Assembly: GCA_020861185.1 (NCBI GenBank)
Contig: JAJBSV010000012.1
Location: 56,566 to 120,565 of the forward strand
Length of the DNA: 64,000 nt
From: Ruminococcus sp.
GTDB lineage: Bacteria > Bacillota > Clostridia > Oscillospirales > Ruminococcaceae
Direction: 5' to 3'
Part shown: positions 11,453 to 20,804 of the stretch, one piece after another
How the letters are laid out: each line of letters opens with the position of its first letter
Numbering within the stretch: position 1 is the stretch's first letter
Position numbers and translations under genes: made by a program
The notes under the pieces: model-generated
What the model saw: the letters and a program-made list of their open reading frames with translations, nothing else
The model's database searches: none
Told to the model about the DNA's origin: nothing

Positions 11453-12331
11453 TTATCCCATCAGGTTAAGCTCATAGAAGAACTTAAAGAAATACGTCAG
11501 CTCTATTGTGTCGGTATTCAGGAATATAAGCGAGTCGCCGCTGACGTTGACGACAAGCTTAATGAGAAGTGCCAGTCCGTATACCGTGATAAGACCTTCG
11601 ACCGCGCCGAGTATTGCTCCCAAAAGCACATTCAACGGACCGATCAGAGGAATCTTGTTTGCAAATTTGAACATGTTCGAGATGGGGTTTATAACCAGTC
11701 TCAGAATGAATAAGAGCACCAAAAATACGACTATCTTGAGTGCCAATTCAATAATCGGGCGGACGATTTCCTCCTCCGCTGTGGCGGCTGTTTCCTCGGC
11801 AGAACCGGTCAGGAATACGGTCACAACCTCCGACATGTCGCCGGTGGCGGCTCCCAATGTTTCGAGCGCATTGATGATGTAGTCGCTGAATAAAAAGCTC
11901 TCGACTGTGCTTGTGACGGAGCTTTCAACCCCGGTGGCGATTGAAGAAGCCGAATCCTGCGAACCGTTTTCCCGAAGGGTTTCCGCAAGCTCGTTGAAGA
12001 GATCTGAAGCTCCCGAAATAATCTCGCCGATTTCGCTGTCGGAGACGGTCGTGCCATAGTCGCCGGACGTAAGAGCATCCGAAACCACCGTGACGGGGTC
12101 CTTCTTTGAAGCCGTCTCGGTCAGGGTGTCTATAACCGCCTCGTGAATAAAGTTGTCGTAAATAAGCGGCGAAAGAGCCTCGGCTCCGAACCAGCTCACA
12201 AAGAACGCCGCAACGATGAGAATGGCATAAACGGCACTCCGAAGAAAGCCCCTTTTCGAGCCTTGATAAAGCGTAATCAGAATTATTCCTATCACGCAGA
12301 CGTCGTAGAATATATAAAGATAATCGGTCAT
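11453..12331 (-). CDS. CvpA family membrane protein
   Basis: The 292-residue protein has the CvpA fold: N-terminal membrane segments around YQGSKRGFLRSAVYAILI, a long Ser/Thr/Glu-rich extracytoplasmic insertion (about residues 60-175), then two or three membrane segments containing IPLIGPLNVLLGAILGAVEG. CvpA proteins are linked to colicin V production and envelope homeostasis, with no known biochemical activity. It lies between the DUF5711 gene and clpE. A second, zinc-ribbon-fused relative is at 50881-51798 in this window. Confidence 0.85.
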   Translation of the reverse strand: MTDYLYIFYDVCVIGIILITLYQGSKRGFLRSAVYAILIVAAFFVSWFGAEALSPLIYDNFIHEAVIDTLTETASKKDPVTVVSDALTSGDYGTTVSDSEIGEIISGASDLFNELAETLRENGSQDSASSIATGVESSVTSTVESFLFSDYIINALETLGAATGDMSEVVTVFLTGSAEETAATAEEEIVRPIIELALKIVVFLVLLFILRLVINPISNMFKFANKIPLIGPLNVLLGAILGAVEGLITVYGLALLIKLVVNVSGDSLIFLNTDTIELTYFFKFFYELNLMG

Positions 12332-12344
12332 GGTTTCTCCTTGA

Positions 12345-13529
12345 TCAGTCTCCTATCGAAGCCTTGATAACGCTCCGATAGTTGAGAAGAATTGCGTTGT
12401 TGTCGTAGATTACGAACGACGTATATGTGGCTCCGAGAGCCGTTTCGGGCCTGAGCTCGCCCGATGAGCTGAGGCAATCGAGCTGTGAAGATGTATTAAG
12501 ATACACCTTGTCATTACTCACAAGCACATATTCGATTTCTTCATTATAAGTAATTTCAGTCGGTTCGTCAAGTCCCGCTTCAAAAATTGCTACAAGATAT
12601 TCGTCGCTTCCCGCCTTCTCAAACGTTACGGCGCAGACGTCGTCCCGAGCGGAAAATCCGCTTATATCATAGGTATAGTCATACGAATATGCGACGGTGC
12701 AATCGCTATTGAGAAGATAGACCGAGTCGCTTCCGACAACCCAGATTTCGTTGTCGTCGGTGAATTCGATGTCGAGAGTCAGGGTCTCGATAGCCGAGGA
12801 CTTCGCCTGAATTTCGGTCGAGCTGAAATCGAGGACATAGACAAGCGTCTTGAGGATTCCTCCCGAGGCATAAAGGCTCGCAACGGCACAGCCGGAGCCG
12901 GAGTCGTTCATGGCAATCGCCATGATATAGTTGCCGTCCGCCCAGTGGAAAATCTCGGTGCCGTTCTTGTCATATATAGTAAGATACGAGACATATTTGT
13001 CCGTCGAGGTGACAACAGCGATATTTCCCTTCTCGCCGAGCTCGGCAAAAAGAATCTGGTCGTCAAGCTTCTTCTCAAAAATCTCGTTGCGCCTGCTTAT
13101 GACCATCAGGCTGTAACCGCCCATGTCATAGACGAGTGCCCTTGACGATGAGGTCTCGACGGTCGGGGTGCCATAGGGCGCATAGACCGACTGGATGGTC
13201 GAGCCCGAGGCGTCATAGGTGGTGATGGACGTGTCGGAGAACATGACCCAGCAGTCCTTCATTGCACCGATGGAGACGCTCGAGCGGCTCGAAACGTCAA
13301 ACGGGAAGTTCGACTCCTCTTCCTCTTCAAGTGTTGTCGAAGTCGCAGACTCATAGCCCTCCTCGAGTATGTTCTCGAAATACGGGAGCCAGCTGTCGTG
13401 GGTGAGATATATAAGAAATGCGACGGCGAGCACGGCGAGAATCGTCAAAAGTCTTCTTATGAACCGCCTGCTTCTGCGGCTCCTGCGGAGCTTCTTTATG
13501 TCGGTTTCGTAGGAATTTATTGAAGCCAT
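12345..13529 (-). CDS. DUF5711-like single-pass membrane protein with predicted beta-propeller ectodomain
   Basis: The 394-residue protein has a basic N-terminus (KKLRRSRRSRRFIRR), one membrane helix at about residues 27-45, and a large extracytoplasmic part. That part consists of repeating beta-strand units (such as WVMFSDTSITTYDASG, VYVLDFSS, IWVVGSDSVYLLNSD) that look like a propeller. The architecture and its position next to a CvpA gene fit DUF5711 proteins of Clostridia; the family name is from memory of this pairing. Function is unknown; a structural or sensing role at the envelope is inference. Confidence 0.65.
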   Translation of the reverse strand: MASINSYETDIKKLRRSRRSRRFIRRLLTILAVLAVAFLIYLTHDSWLPYFENILEEGYESATSTTLEEEEESNFPFDVSSRSSVSIGAMKDCWVMFSDTSITTYDASGSTIQSVYAPYGTPTVETSSSRALVYDMGGYSLMVISRRNEIFEKKLDDQILFAELGEKGNIAVVTSTDKYVSYLTIYDKNGTEIFHWADGNYIMAIAMNDSGSGCAVASLYASGGILKTLVYVLDFSSTEIQAKSSAIETLTLDIEFTDDNEIWVVGSDSVYLLNSDCTVAYSYDYTYDISGFSARDDVCAVTFEKAGSDEYLVAIFEAGLDEPTEITYNEEIEYVLVSNDKVYLNTSSQLDCLSSSGELRPETALGATYTSFVIYDNNAILLNYRSVIKASIGD

Positions 13530-13547
13530 CTATGCTCGCCTCCAATC

Positions 13548-14291
13548 TTAATAGAATACTTTGTTTAAATACAGCCCGTGCGGCGGGACTGTCTTGCCCG
13601 CTCTTGTTCTGTCGCAGGCGGAGATTATTTTCGGAATGGAATCCCTCGGGAGCTTGTCGTCGTTTATGAACAACAGCGTCCCGACCATTATTCTTACCAT
13701 GTTGTAAAGAAATCCGTCGCCGCTTACTTTGAAGACGACCAAATCGCCTTCGCGTTCAACCGAGAAGTCGAAAATCGTCCTGACGGTCTCTTTTTTATCC
13801 GTATCGGTCGAGCAGAAGGACTTGAAGTCGTGCGTGCCGATGAAGTCCTTCGAGGCTATATTCAGCTTTTCCGCATCAATCGGGTACCAGCTTCTGAACC
13901 ACAAATCCTCGTGAAACGCCGAGCGAATCTCCGAATTGTGGATTATATACTTATACTCTTTTCCCTTGCAGGAATATCTTGCGTGAAAATCATCTGCCGC
14001 TTTCTCGCACTTAAGAATGGCTATATCTTTAGGTAATACGCCGTTAAGTCCGAAGATTATTCCCCGCTCGTCTATGGTGTTCTCAAGAGCACATGAAAAG
14101 ACATATTCGTTTGCGTGAACTCCGGCATCGGTTCTTGAACAGCCATCGATTGAGACCTTTTCTCCGAGGAGCTTATAGAACCCCTGCTCGACCGTGCCCT
14201 GAATAGTGCGGAGTTTTAAGTTATCCGCCTGCTTCTGGAAGCCGTGATAATTTGTCCCCCGAAAGGACATCGTTACTTTGTAGTTTGTCAT
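13548..14291 (-). CDS. truA: tRNA pseudouridine(38-40) synthase TruA
   Basis: The 247-residue length and the motif GCSRTDAGVHA, which contains the catalytic Asp, identify TruA. It makes pseudouridine at positions 38-40 in the anticodon arm. The start FRGTNYHGFQKQ is also typical. The ATG overlaps the ecfT stop by four bases (ATGA type), so the two are translationally coupled, as in many Bacillota where truA follows ecfA1-ecfA2-ecfT. Confidence 0.96.
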   Translation of the reverse strand: MTNYKVTMSFRGTNYHGFQKQADNLKLRTIQGTVEQGFYKLLGEKVSIDGCSRTDAGVHANEYVFSCALENTIDERGIIFGLNGVLPKDIAILKCEKAADDFHARYSCKGKEYKYIIHNSEIRSAFHEDLWFRSWYPIDAEKLNIASKDFIGTHDFKSFCSTDTDKKETVRTIFDFSVEREGDLVVFKVSGDGFLYNMVRIMVGTLLFINDDKLPRDSIPKIISACDRTRAGKTVPPHGLYLNKVFY

Positions 14292-15097
14292 ATCGGAATA
14301 AATATGTTTGCAAGTATAATCAGCACCAAGAACAGCGCAGTCACCGCAAGGGCGATATAGTCAAGATGCGTTGTCTTAAGCTGCTTCATTCTGGTTCTTC
14401 CCTCGCCGCCACGGTAGCAACGGCATTCCATCGCCAAAGCAAGCTCCTCGGCTCTTCTGAATGCCGAAACAAACAGCGGGATGAGAACCGGGATAAGAGC
14501 CTTTGCACGGTTGATGATTGAGCCGGACTCAAAGTCAGCTCCCCTTGCCTTCTGCGCCGACATAATCTTGTCGGTCTCCTCGATAAGCGTCGGGATAAAC
14601 CGGAGCGCAATCGTCATCATCATGGCGATTTCGTGCGCCGGGAAGTGGAATACTTTGAGCGGCGAAAGCACCCTCTCAATGGCGTCCGTCAGGGCAATCG
14701 GCGAGGTGGTATAGGTCAGGAGCGATGTCCCGCAGATGAGGAAGATGATTCTCACCGCCATAAATATCATCGTCGAAAGTCCGTCGTCGGTTATCTTTAT
14801 AAAGCCGAGGCTGAATATTACGTCGCCGGTCGAGATGAAGAACAGGTTCAGTATTCCCGTGAAGATGATAACCGGCAAAATCGGCTTAATGCCCTTCAGC
14901 ATCATCTTTATCGGGATTCCCGAAATCGCGAAGGCGAATACTAAAAACACTATGCCTATTCCGAGCCCGGCAAATCCGCTCGCCGAGAAGAGCATCACTA
15001 TATATAAAACCGTGAGCAAGAGCTTTATTCTCGGGTCGAGCCGGTGCAAAACCGAATTCCCCGGAAAATACTGCCCGATAGTTATATCCTTTATCAA
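14288..15097 (-). CDS. ecfT: Energy-coupling factor transporter membrane subunit EcfT
   Basis: The 269-residue protein has 5-6 membrane helices and the two coupling segments of EcfT: AQKARGADFESGS (AxxARGxxF type) and the later FVSAFRRAEELALAMECRCYRGGEGRT (its ALAMECRCY core). These contact the two ATPases. EcfT joins EcfA1/EcfA2 to exchangeable vitamin-binding S subunits. No S subunit gene lies near, so this is a shared (group II) module. It starts 3 bases after ecfA2. Confidence 0.94.
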   Translation of the reverse strand: MIKDITIGQYFPGNSVLHRLDPRIKLLLTVLYIVMLFSASGFAGLGIGIVFLVFAFAISGIPIKMMLKGIKPILPVIIFTGILNLFFISTGDVIFSLGFIKITDDGLSTMIFMAVRIIFLICGTSLLTYTTSPIALTDAIERVLSPLKVFHFPAHEIAMMMTIALRFIPTLIEETDKIMSAQKARGADFESGSIINRAKALIPVLIPLFVSAFRRAEELALAMECRCYRGGEGRTRMKQLKTTHLDYIALAVTALFLVLIILANIFIPI

Positions 15098-15100
15098 GTC

Positions 15101-15964
15101 TTATTTCTCCTTTTTCTCCTCAAGAAGCCGCATAACAAGCTTCTTCGCATAGCCCGTTGAGTAGACCTCATCGTCGAATTCGATTCCGGCTTCTTTCAGC
15201 CTGTCGAAAACTCTCGTAATCTGCGGGACGGTCAAGCCCATGCTGTCAAGCTCCCGGACTCTGGCGAATACTTTCTCGGGCGTGTCGAACATGAATATCT
15301 TCGAGTCATTCACAACAAGTATCTTCGATACGGTGTTCGCAACGTCCTCCATCGAGTGGGAGACAAGCATGACGGTCGATTTCTTCTCCTCGTGGTACTC
15401 TTTTATCATTCCGAGGATTCTGTCTCTTCCGTGAGGGTCGAGACCAGCTGTCGGCTCATCAAGTATCAATACCTTCGGCTCCATCGCCATGACTCCTGCG
15501 ATTGCGACTCTGCGCTTCTGTCCGCCGGACAGATCAAACGGCGACTTCTGGAGTAGCTCTTCCTTCAGTCCTACAAGTCGCATGGTCTCCCTGACACGCC
15601 TGTCAATCTCATTTTCGTCGAGCCCCATGTTCTTCGGACCGTAGGAGATGTCCTTATAGACTGTGTCCTCGAAGAGCTGATACTCGGGGTACTGGAAAAC
15701 GAGACCCACCTTGAATCTGATGTCACGGAGTCTCGATTTATCCGCAAATAGCTCCTCGCCATCGACAAAAACCTTGCCGGTGGTGGCTTTCAGAAGCCCG
15801 TTAAAATGCTGAATAAGGGTTGACTTGCCGGAGCCGGTGTGCCCGATAATTCCGATAAGCTCTCCCTCATCAATCTCTAAATTTATGTTATCCAGCGCTA
15901 CCTTGCGGAAGGGTGTGCCCTCTCCATAAACGTAGCTCAGGTGTTCTGTCTTGATTATGCTCAA
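15101..15964 (-). CDS. ecfA2: Energy-coupling factor transporter ATPase EcfA2
   Basis: ABC ATPase with Walker A GHTGSGKST, Q-loop VFQYPEYQLFEDT, signature LSGGQKRRVAIAGV and Walker B KVLILDEPTAGLDP. The Q-loop sequence and length (287 residues) identify EcfA2. The longer frame starting at 16012 would overlap ecfA1. TTG 15964 follows GAGGG at 8 bases, gives the standard start SIIKTEHLSYVY, and leaves 14 bases after ecfA1, so I prefer it. It forms a heterodimer with EcfA1. Confidence 0.93.
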   Translation of the reverse strand: MSIIKTEHLSYVYGEGTPFRKVALDNINLEIDEGELIGIIGHTGSGKSTLIQHFNGLLKATTGKVFVDGEELFADKSRLRDIRFKVGLVFQYPEYQLFEDTVYKDISYGPKNMGLDENEIDRRVRETMRLVGLKEELLQKSPFDLSGGQKRRVAIAGVMAMEPKVLILDEPTAGLDPHGRDRILGMIKEYHEEKKSTVMLVSHSMEDVANTVSKILVVNDSKIFMFDTPEKVFARVRELDSMGLTVPQITRVFDRLKEAGIEFDDEVYSTGYAKKLVMRLLEEKKEK

Positions 15965-15978
15965 TGTTTTGCCCTCTT

Positions 15979-16827
15979 TTATTTTAGAAGTTCGTACAGA
16001 ACTTCGTAGCATTCATCTTCATAAATAATATCTTCCGGCAAATCAATGCCGCATTTTATAAGCTCGTGTGTGAGTTCTGTTACCTGCGGGACGTCGAGTC
16101 CCAGGGACTTAAGCTTCTCGACCTGCGAAAATACCTTCTTTGGGCAGTCGTCCATGATGATATTGCCCGAATCCATCACGACGACCCGCTTTGCCCTCGC
16201 CGCTTCGTCCATATAGTGGGTTATGAGAACTATGGTGACGCCGGACTTGTTGAGCTCGGTAATGGTCGACATAATCTCCCGCCTGCCGATAGGGTCGAGC
16301 ATAGCGGTCGGTTCGTCCAGAACTATGCAGTCGGGCTTCATTGCCAGAACTCCCGCAATGGCGACCCTCTGCTTCTGTCCGCCCGAAAGCTTCGAAGGCG
16401 AATGCTCGCGATAGTCGTACATTCCGACGGTTTTGAGTGCTTCGTCAACTCTTCTGCGAATCTCCGACGGCTCCACGCCGATGTTTTCGAGAGCAAAGGC
16501 GACGTCCTCCTCAACGATGGTCGCGACAATCTGGTTGTCGGGGTTCTGGAAGACCATGCCGACGTTGCTTCTGATGTCGAAGAGCTTGTCTTCGTCCGAA
16601 GTGTTCATCCCTGCCACAGTGACCTTTCCCGAATCGGGGAGGTTGATTGCGTTCAGGAGCTTTGCAAGCGTCGACTTGCCCGAGCCGTTATGCCCGAGCA
16701 CCGCGACGAATTCGCCCTTGTCAATCGAAAGCGAAACCCCATGCAAAACCTCGTTTTTCTCGACGTTCCCGTTGTCGTCCTCGGTCGTATATGTGAATTT
16801 AACGTTGTCAATATCTATAAAACTCAT
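15979..16827 (-). CDS. ecfA1: Energy-coupling factor transporter ATPase EcfA1
   Basis: The 282-residue ABC ATPase carries Walker [11 protein letters not shown]-loop [20 protein letters not shown], signature [14 protein letters not shown] and Walker [14 protein letters not shown]. The FQNPDNQ Q-loop is characteristic of EcfA1. In most Bacillota the ecf genes follow rplQ in the ribosomal protein region, but here they sit downstream of an RNA methylase and a GlmM-like gene. Confidence 0.93.
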   Translation of the reverse strand: MSFIDIDNVKFTYTTEDDNGNVEKNEVLHGVSLSIDKGEFVAVLGHNGSGKSTLAKLLNAINLPDSGKVTVAGMNTSDEDKLFDIRSNVGMVFQNPDNQIVATIVEEDVAFALENIGVEPSEIRRRVDEALKTVGMYDYREHSPSKLSGGQKQRVAIAGVLAMKPDCIVLDEPTAMLDPIGRREIMSTITELNKSGVTIVLITHYMDEAARAKRVVVMDSGNIIMDDCPKKVFSQVEKLKSLGLDVPQVTELTHELIKCGIDLPEDIIYEDECYEVLYELLK

Positions 16828-16836
16828 TATAACCCC

Positions 16837-17721
16837 TTAAATTGAATGCCATATCGAGGTGCTTCCTGCCGGCAATGTAAGTCCCGTTGACTCCACCGGC
16901 AAGCCTATCTCATCGCTCGAGACCTTGCCGCCAAATTTCGGAATCAGCACGCTCGAGAGAATGTAGCCCATGACCGACGCCGAAAGCCCGGTTGTGTAGC
17001 TGTTCAGGACGAAGAAGAGCGGCTTTTCGCTCAATACTCCCGCAGTCAGTTTGACCAAATCGTAGACGTTATCCTCAAGCTTCCATATCTCGCCGGAAGG
17101 TCCTCTGCCGTAGCTCGGCGGGTCCATGATGACGCCCTCGTAGCGGCTTCCACGCTTGATTTCGTGCCGGACGAACTTCTCGCAGTCGTCAACTATCCAT
17201 CTTATCGGCTTCTCGGAAAGCCCCGACAAAGCGGCGTTTTCTCTTGCCCACTGAACCATGCCCTTTGAGGCGTCGACGTGGCAGACCTCAGCCCCGGCAC
17301 CCGAGCACGCAAGCGTCGCCCCGCCGGTGTAGGCAAAGAGGTTCAGAACCCGAACTTTTTCGGTCTTTACCCTCTCGCTGATGAGCTCGCCCGTCTTCTC
17401 CCAGTTCACAGCCTGCTCGGGGAAGAGCCCTGTGTGCTTGAAGCCTGTCGGGTGGACTTTGAACTGGAGATTTCCGAAATACTGCGAGCTATAGCCAACC
17501 GTCCAGCTCTCAGGGAGCTTCTTTAAATACTCCCACTGCCCGCCGCCCTTACTGGAGCGGTGATACACGGCATTTGCGCTCTGCCAGAGTGCAGTCTTAT
17601 CCGTTTTCCATATAACCTGCGGGTCTGGGCGGATGAGCCGGATTCCGCTCCAACTCTCAAGCCTTTCGCCGTCAGATGCGTCAAGTAATCTATAGTCCTT
17701 CCAGCCGTCAGCCGTTCTCAT
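16837..17721 (-). CDS. RlmI/RlmK-like class I SAM-dependent methyltransferase (probable rRNA methylase)
   Basis: The 294-residue protein has the AdoMet motif VLNLFAYTGGATLAC and the acidic CHVDASKGMVQWARENA, then the DPPSYGRG motif of the rRNA cytosine-C5 / RlmI-RlmK group. An N-terminal PUA domain is lacking; instead there is a short beta-rich section (RLIRPDPQVIWK). ATG 17721 follows a GAGAGCAGGAAA stretch and overlaps the preceding gene by 14 bases. It probably modifies 23S rRNA; the target position is not known. Confidence 0.8.
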   Translation of the reverse strand: MRTADGWKDYRLLDASDGERLESWSGIRLIRPDPQVIWKTDKTALWQSANAVYHRSSKGGGQWEYLKKLPESWTVGYSSQYFGNLQFKVHPTGFKHTGLFPEQAVNWEKTGELISERVKTEKVRVLNLFAYTGGATLACSGAGAEVCHVDASKGMVQWARENAALSGLSEKPIRWIVDDCEKFVRHEIKRGSRYEGVIMDPPSYGRGPSGEIWKLEDNVYDLVKLTAGVLSEKPLFFVLNSYTTGLSASVMGYILSSVLIPKFGGKVSSDEIGLPVESTGLTLPAGSTSIWHSI

Positions 17722-19090
17722 TGTCCGTTTCCTGCTCTCCGATATGCTCCGCAACCGTCTGTGCGGCGGCCTGGGCATACTGATAAATGATTTCTTCGTC
17801 CCTGCCCTCAGCCGTGACTCTGATGAGCGGCTCGGCAGACGATTCTCTTATGTAAATTCTTCCGTCGCCCGCAAGCTTTTCGGAGCAATATTCGAGCATC
17901 TCCGTAATCTCGGGGACGGATTCCCACATGTTCTTGCATTCGCGCCTTATTCTTACGTCGACGTCGATTGTCGGATAGGGCGTGAAGATTCCGGCGATTT
18001 CGGAAAGCTTTCTCCCCGATTTCGCCATGACCTCGAGCATTTTAGCAGCCGCCAGCTCTCCATCAGCTGTGTCGGGAACCTTTCCGAAGAGAAATCTTCC
18101 ACTCCCGTCGGCACCGAGATTATAGCCGTCGGTCATCATCCGCTCGTGAATTGAACGCTCCGAAACTCCCGAAGCCGTCGAAGCGACGATTCCATTGTCC
18201 TTTGCCCATCTGAAGAAGCCGAGGTTTGTTGCCCTCGTGACGACGCAGGTGTTTGCGGAAAGGGTTTTCTCCCGCTTCATGAAGTATGCAAGCGCCGCAA
18301 GCATTCTGTCGGGGTCGATGGGCTCGCCCTTTTCGTCGACCATCAGGCAACGCGAGCCGTCGCCGTCAAGGGCGATTCCGCAGTGCGCTCTCGAATCGAC
18401 AACCGCCTTGCCGAGAGCCGTCAGGTCCTCGGTTCCGCAGTCTTCGTTTATATTCACGCCGTTCGGCTCGACATTGAGAAACTTCGCGGTGATTCCAAGC
18501 CCCCGGAAGAACTTGACCGCCGTCTCATAAGCCACACCGTTGGCGCAGTCTACGACGATTCGAAGCCGACCCAAGTCGACCTGAATGTCTCTTAAGAGAT
18601 ATCTTACATAGTCCCACTCGGCGTTCTTTTCGTTCAGGATGTCGCCCAAGTTTTCAGGGCTTGCATTCGGAATTTCGTCGGGGGCTTCGAGGACAAGCCG
18701 CTCTATCTCCAACTCGACGGCGTCGTTAAGCTTGTCGCCGGAAGCCGAGAAAATCCGTATGCCGTTGAATTCATAGCTATTATGAGAAGCGGAAACCATG
18801 ATTCCCGCATCGGCGCCGTACTTGACCGTAAGATACGCAACCGCAGGAGTCGGAACAACTCCCAAAAGGTCGGCATCACCGCCTGCGGAGCAGATTCCGG
18901 CAATTAGAGCCGACTCAAGAATCTTACAGGAGGAACGGGTGTCCTTGCCTATAAGAATTTTCGCACGGCGATGGTTTCTCTTTGCGAGCTCATAAGCGCA
19001 AGCCCTGCCGATAGCCATAGCAAGCTCACAGCTGAGGTCATTAAGAGCCGCGCCCTTGACAGCCCCGTCAGCACCGAATAATCTTCCCAT
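17708..19090 (-). CDS. GlmM-like phosphohexomutase with altered metal, sugar and phosphate loops
   Basis: The 460-residue protein has the four-domain layout of phosphoglucosamine mutase and its typical start MGRLFGADGAVKG. ATG 19090 is preferred because a longer frame would run into ruvB. The phosphoserine loop SASHNSYEFNGIR is intact (Ser102). Three other loops differ from GlmM. The metal loop is DGDGSR (residues 242-247), with Ser246 in place of the third Asp. The sugar loop is GADGSGRF instead of the GGEQSGH type. The phosphate loop is RESSAEPLIRV instead of RPSGTEPLIRV. It could be a second mutase with a different substrate or a weakened enzyme. It sits 25 bases downstream of ruvB. Confidence 0.82.
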   Translation of the reverse strand: MGRLFGADGAVKGAALNDLSCELAMAIGRACAYELAKRNHRRAKILIGKDTRSSCKILESALIAGICSAGGDADLLGVVPTPAVAYLTVKYGADAGIMVSASHNSYEFNGIRIFSASGDKLNDAVELEIERLVLEAPDEIPNASPENLGDILNEKNAEWDYVRYLLRDIQVDLGRLRIVVDCANGVAYETAVKFFRGLGITAKFLNVEPNGVNINEDCGTEDLTALGKAVVDSRAHCGIALDGDGSRCLMVDEKGEPIDPDRMLAALAYFMKREKTLSANTCVVTRATNLGFFRWAKDNGIVASTASGVSERSIHERMMTDGYNLGADGSGRFLFGKVPDTADGELAAAKMLEVMAKSGRKLSEIAGIFTPYPTIDVDVRIRRECKNMWESVPEITEMLEYCSEKLAGDGRIYIRESSAEPLIRVTAEGRDEEIIYQYAQAAAQTVAEHIGEQETDNENG

Positions 19091-19115
19091 TTTAACAGCC
19101 CCTGTCTTTTTAGAT

Positions 19116-20153
19116 TTATAGCATTGTTTGTCCGTCTCGTAAGAGTCCCAAGTGCTTGTACGCCAAATCGGTGGCGCATCTGCCTCTTGGGGTTCTTGAG
19201 AGGAAGCCAAGCTGCATTAAGTACGGCTCGCATACGTCCTCGAGTGTTACCGCCTCTTCGCCGATAGCCGAAGCAAGCGTCTCGAGCCCGACGGGTCCGC
19301 CGTTGTAGCCCTTGATAATCATCGTGAGCATCCGTTTGTCCATCGTGTCAAGCCCGAGGGAGTCAATTTCCATACGGTCAAGGGCAATCTTGGCGATGTC
19401 GAGGGTTATAACGCCGTTGCCCATGACGTCGGCGAAGTCACGGACACGCTTGAGTAACCTGTTCGCAATTCTCGGCGTGCCTCTTGAACGCTTGGCGATT
19501 TCGAGCGCTCCGTCCTTGTCGCAGATAACGCCCAATATGTCCGCCGAGCGAAGGATAATCTCGCAGAGCTCCTCGTGGGTGTAAAGCTCAAGCCTCTGAG
19601 TGATTCCGAAGCGGTCACGAAGCGGAGAGGTGAGCTGTCCCGCACGGGTTGTGGCGCCGATAAGCGTGAACCTCGGGACGTCAAGGCGAATGGTTCTTGC
19701 GCCCGCTCCCTTGCCGATGATGATGTCGACGGCGAAGTCCTCCATTGCAGGGTAAAGAACCTCCTCAATCTCACGGGGGATTCTGTGAATCTCGTCGATG
19801 AAGAGGACGTCGCCCGCCTGAAGGTTCGTCAGTATTGCGACGATGTCGCCCGGCTTCGTGATAGCCGGACCGGATGTTATGCGTATATTAACGCCCATTT
19901 CGTGGGCGATAATTGCCGAGAGTGTGGTTTTGCCGAGTCCCGGAGGTCCGTAGAGAAGGACATGGTCGAGCGGTTCGCCGCGCTTTTTCGCCGCGTCGAT
20001 ATAGATCTTCATGTTCTCCTTGACCTTTTCCTGACCGATGTATTCGTTTAAGGACTTCGGTCGGAGGGATAGCTCCGCCTCGTCGGTGTCCTCCGCTAAA
20101 AGCTCGGTGCCGACAAGCCTTTTTTCGAGGTCAAACTGTTCAGATTCAATCAT
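19116..20153 (-). CDS. ruvB: Holliday junction branch migration ATPase RuvB
   Basis: The 345-residue AAA+ protein shows Walker [10 protein letters not shown], Walker B FIDEIHR, and the sensor and arginine-finger region [20 protein letters not shown]. The C-terminal winged-helix domain ends with [11 protein letters not shown]. RuvB drives branch migration of Holliday junctions with RuvA. It follows ruvA by 15 bases in the order ruvC-ruvA-ruvB. Confidence 0.97.
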   Translation of the reverse strand: MIESEQFDLEKRLVGTELLAEDTDEAELSLRPKSLNEYIGQEKVKENMKIYIDAAKKRGEPLDHVLLYGPPGLGKTTLSAIIAHEMGVNIRITSGPAITKPGDIVAILTNLQAGDVLFIDEIHRIPREIEEVLYPAMEDFAVDIIIGKGAGARTIRLDVPRFTLIGATTRAGQLTSPLRDRFGITQRLELYTHEELCEIILRSADILGVICDKDGALEIAKRSRGTPRIANRLLKRVRDFADVMGNGVITLDIAKIALDRMEIDSLGLDTMDKRMLTMIIKGYNGGPVGLETLASAIGEEAVTLEDVCEPYLMQLGFLSRTPRGRCATDLAYKHLGLLRDGQTML

Positions 20154-20168
20154 GCCGCTTCACCTCCC

Positions 20169-20774
20169 TTAAAATCTCCCCGACGCGAGGTTCCGAAGAG
20201 CTCTCTTGATGATTTCGTCCGTTTCAAGATCATTCGGGCACTTCGCAACCGCCTGAGCCGCTTCCGACTGGGAATATCCGAGAACAACGAGAGCCGCAAT
20301 AGCTTCCGCTTTGCTCTGGTCGCCGACCGCCGCAGTGATTGCTCCGACCTCGCCCGATTCGTCAAGGACTGCGCCCTTGGCGACCTTGTCCTTGAGCTCC
20401 ATAACGATTCTCTGGGCGATTTTGGCGCCGATGCCCTTGATCTTCGAGAAAGCCTTCGTGTCACCGGAAGCAATCGCCAGGGCAACCGCCGCCGGAGTGA
20501 GGCTCGAGAGGATTGCAAGAGCATACTTCGAACCGACGCCGCTCACGGAAGTCAGGAGCTTGAAGCACTCAAGCTCATCCTTCGTGAAGAACCCGAAGAG
20601 GTCGATTGCGTCCTCTCTGACCACCATATAGGTATAGAGCGTGCAAGAGTTCATATTCGAGACCGAAGTGATGGTATTCATCGTGGTTTTGCAGGCATAG
20701 CCGACTCCTCCGCATTCGATAACGCAGAGGTCGGGCTCGGTGTGTATTATATTTCCCGTGAGGCTGTAAATCAT
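20169..20774 (-). CDS. ruvA: Holliday junction DNA helicase subunit RuvA
   Basis: The 201-residue protein has the OB-fold start MIYSLTGNIIH, the two helix-hairpin-helix units (LTSVSGVGSKYALAILS and FSKIKGIGAKIAQRIVMEL) and the small C-terminal domain (LVVLGYSQSEAAQAV) that contacts RuvB. It binds the four-way junction as a tetramer. The gene is between ruvC and ruvB. Confidence 0.97.
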   Translation of the reverse strand: MIYSLTGNIIHTEPDLCVIECGGVGYACKTTMNTITSVSNMNSCTLYTYMVVREDAIDLFGFFTKDELECFKLLTSVSGVGSKYALAILSSLTPAAVALAIASGDTKAFSKIKGIGAKIAQRIVMELKDKVAKGAVLDESGEVGAITAAVGDQSKAEAIAALVVLGYSQSEAAQAVAKCPNDLETDEIIKRALRNLASGRF

Positions 20775-20804
20775 TTCATACTTCCGTTCTGCCGGAAACC
20801 GGCA

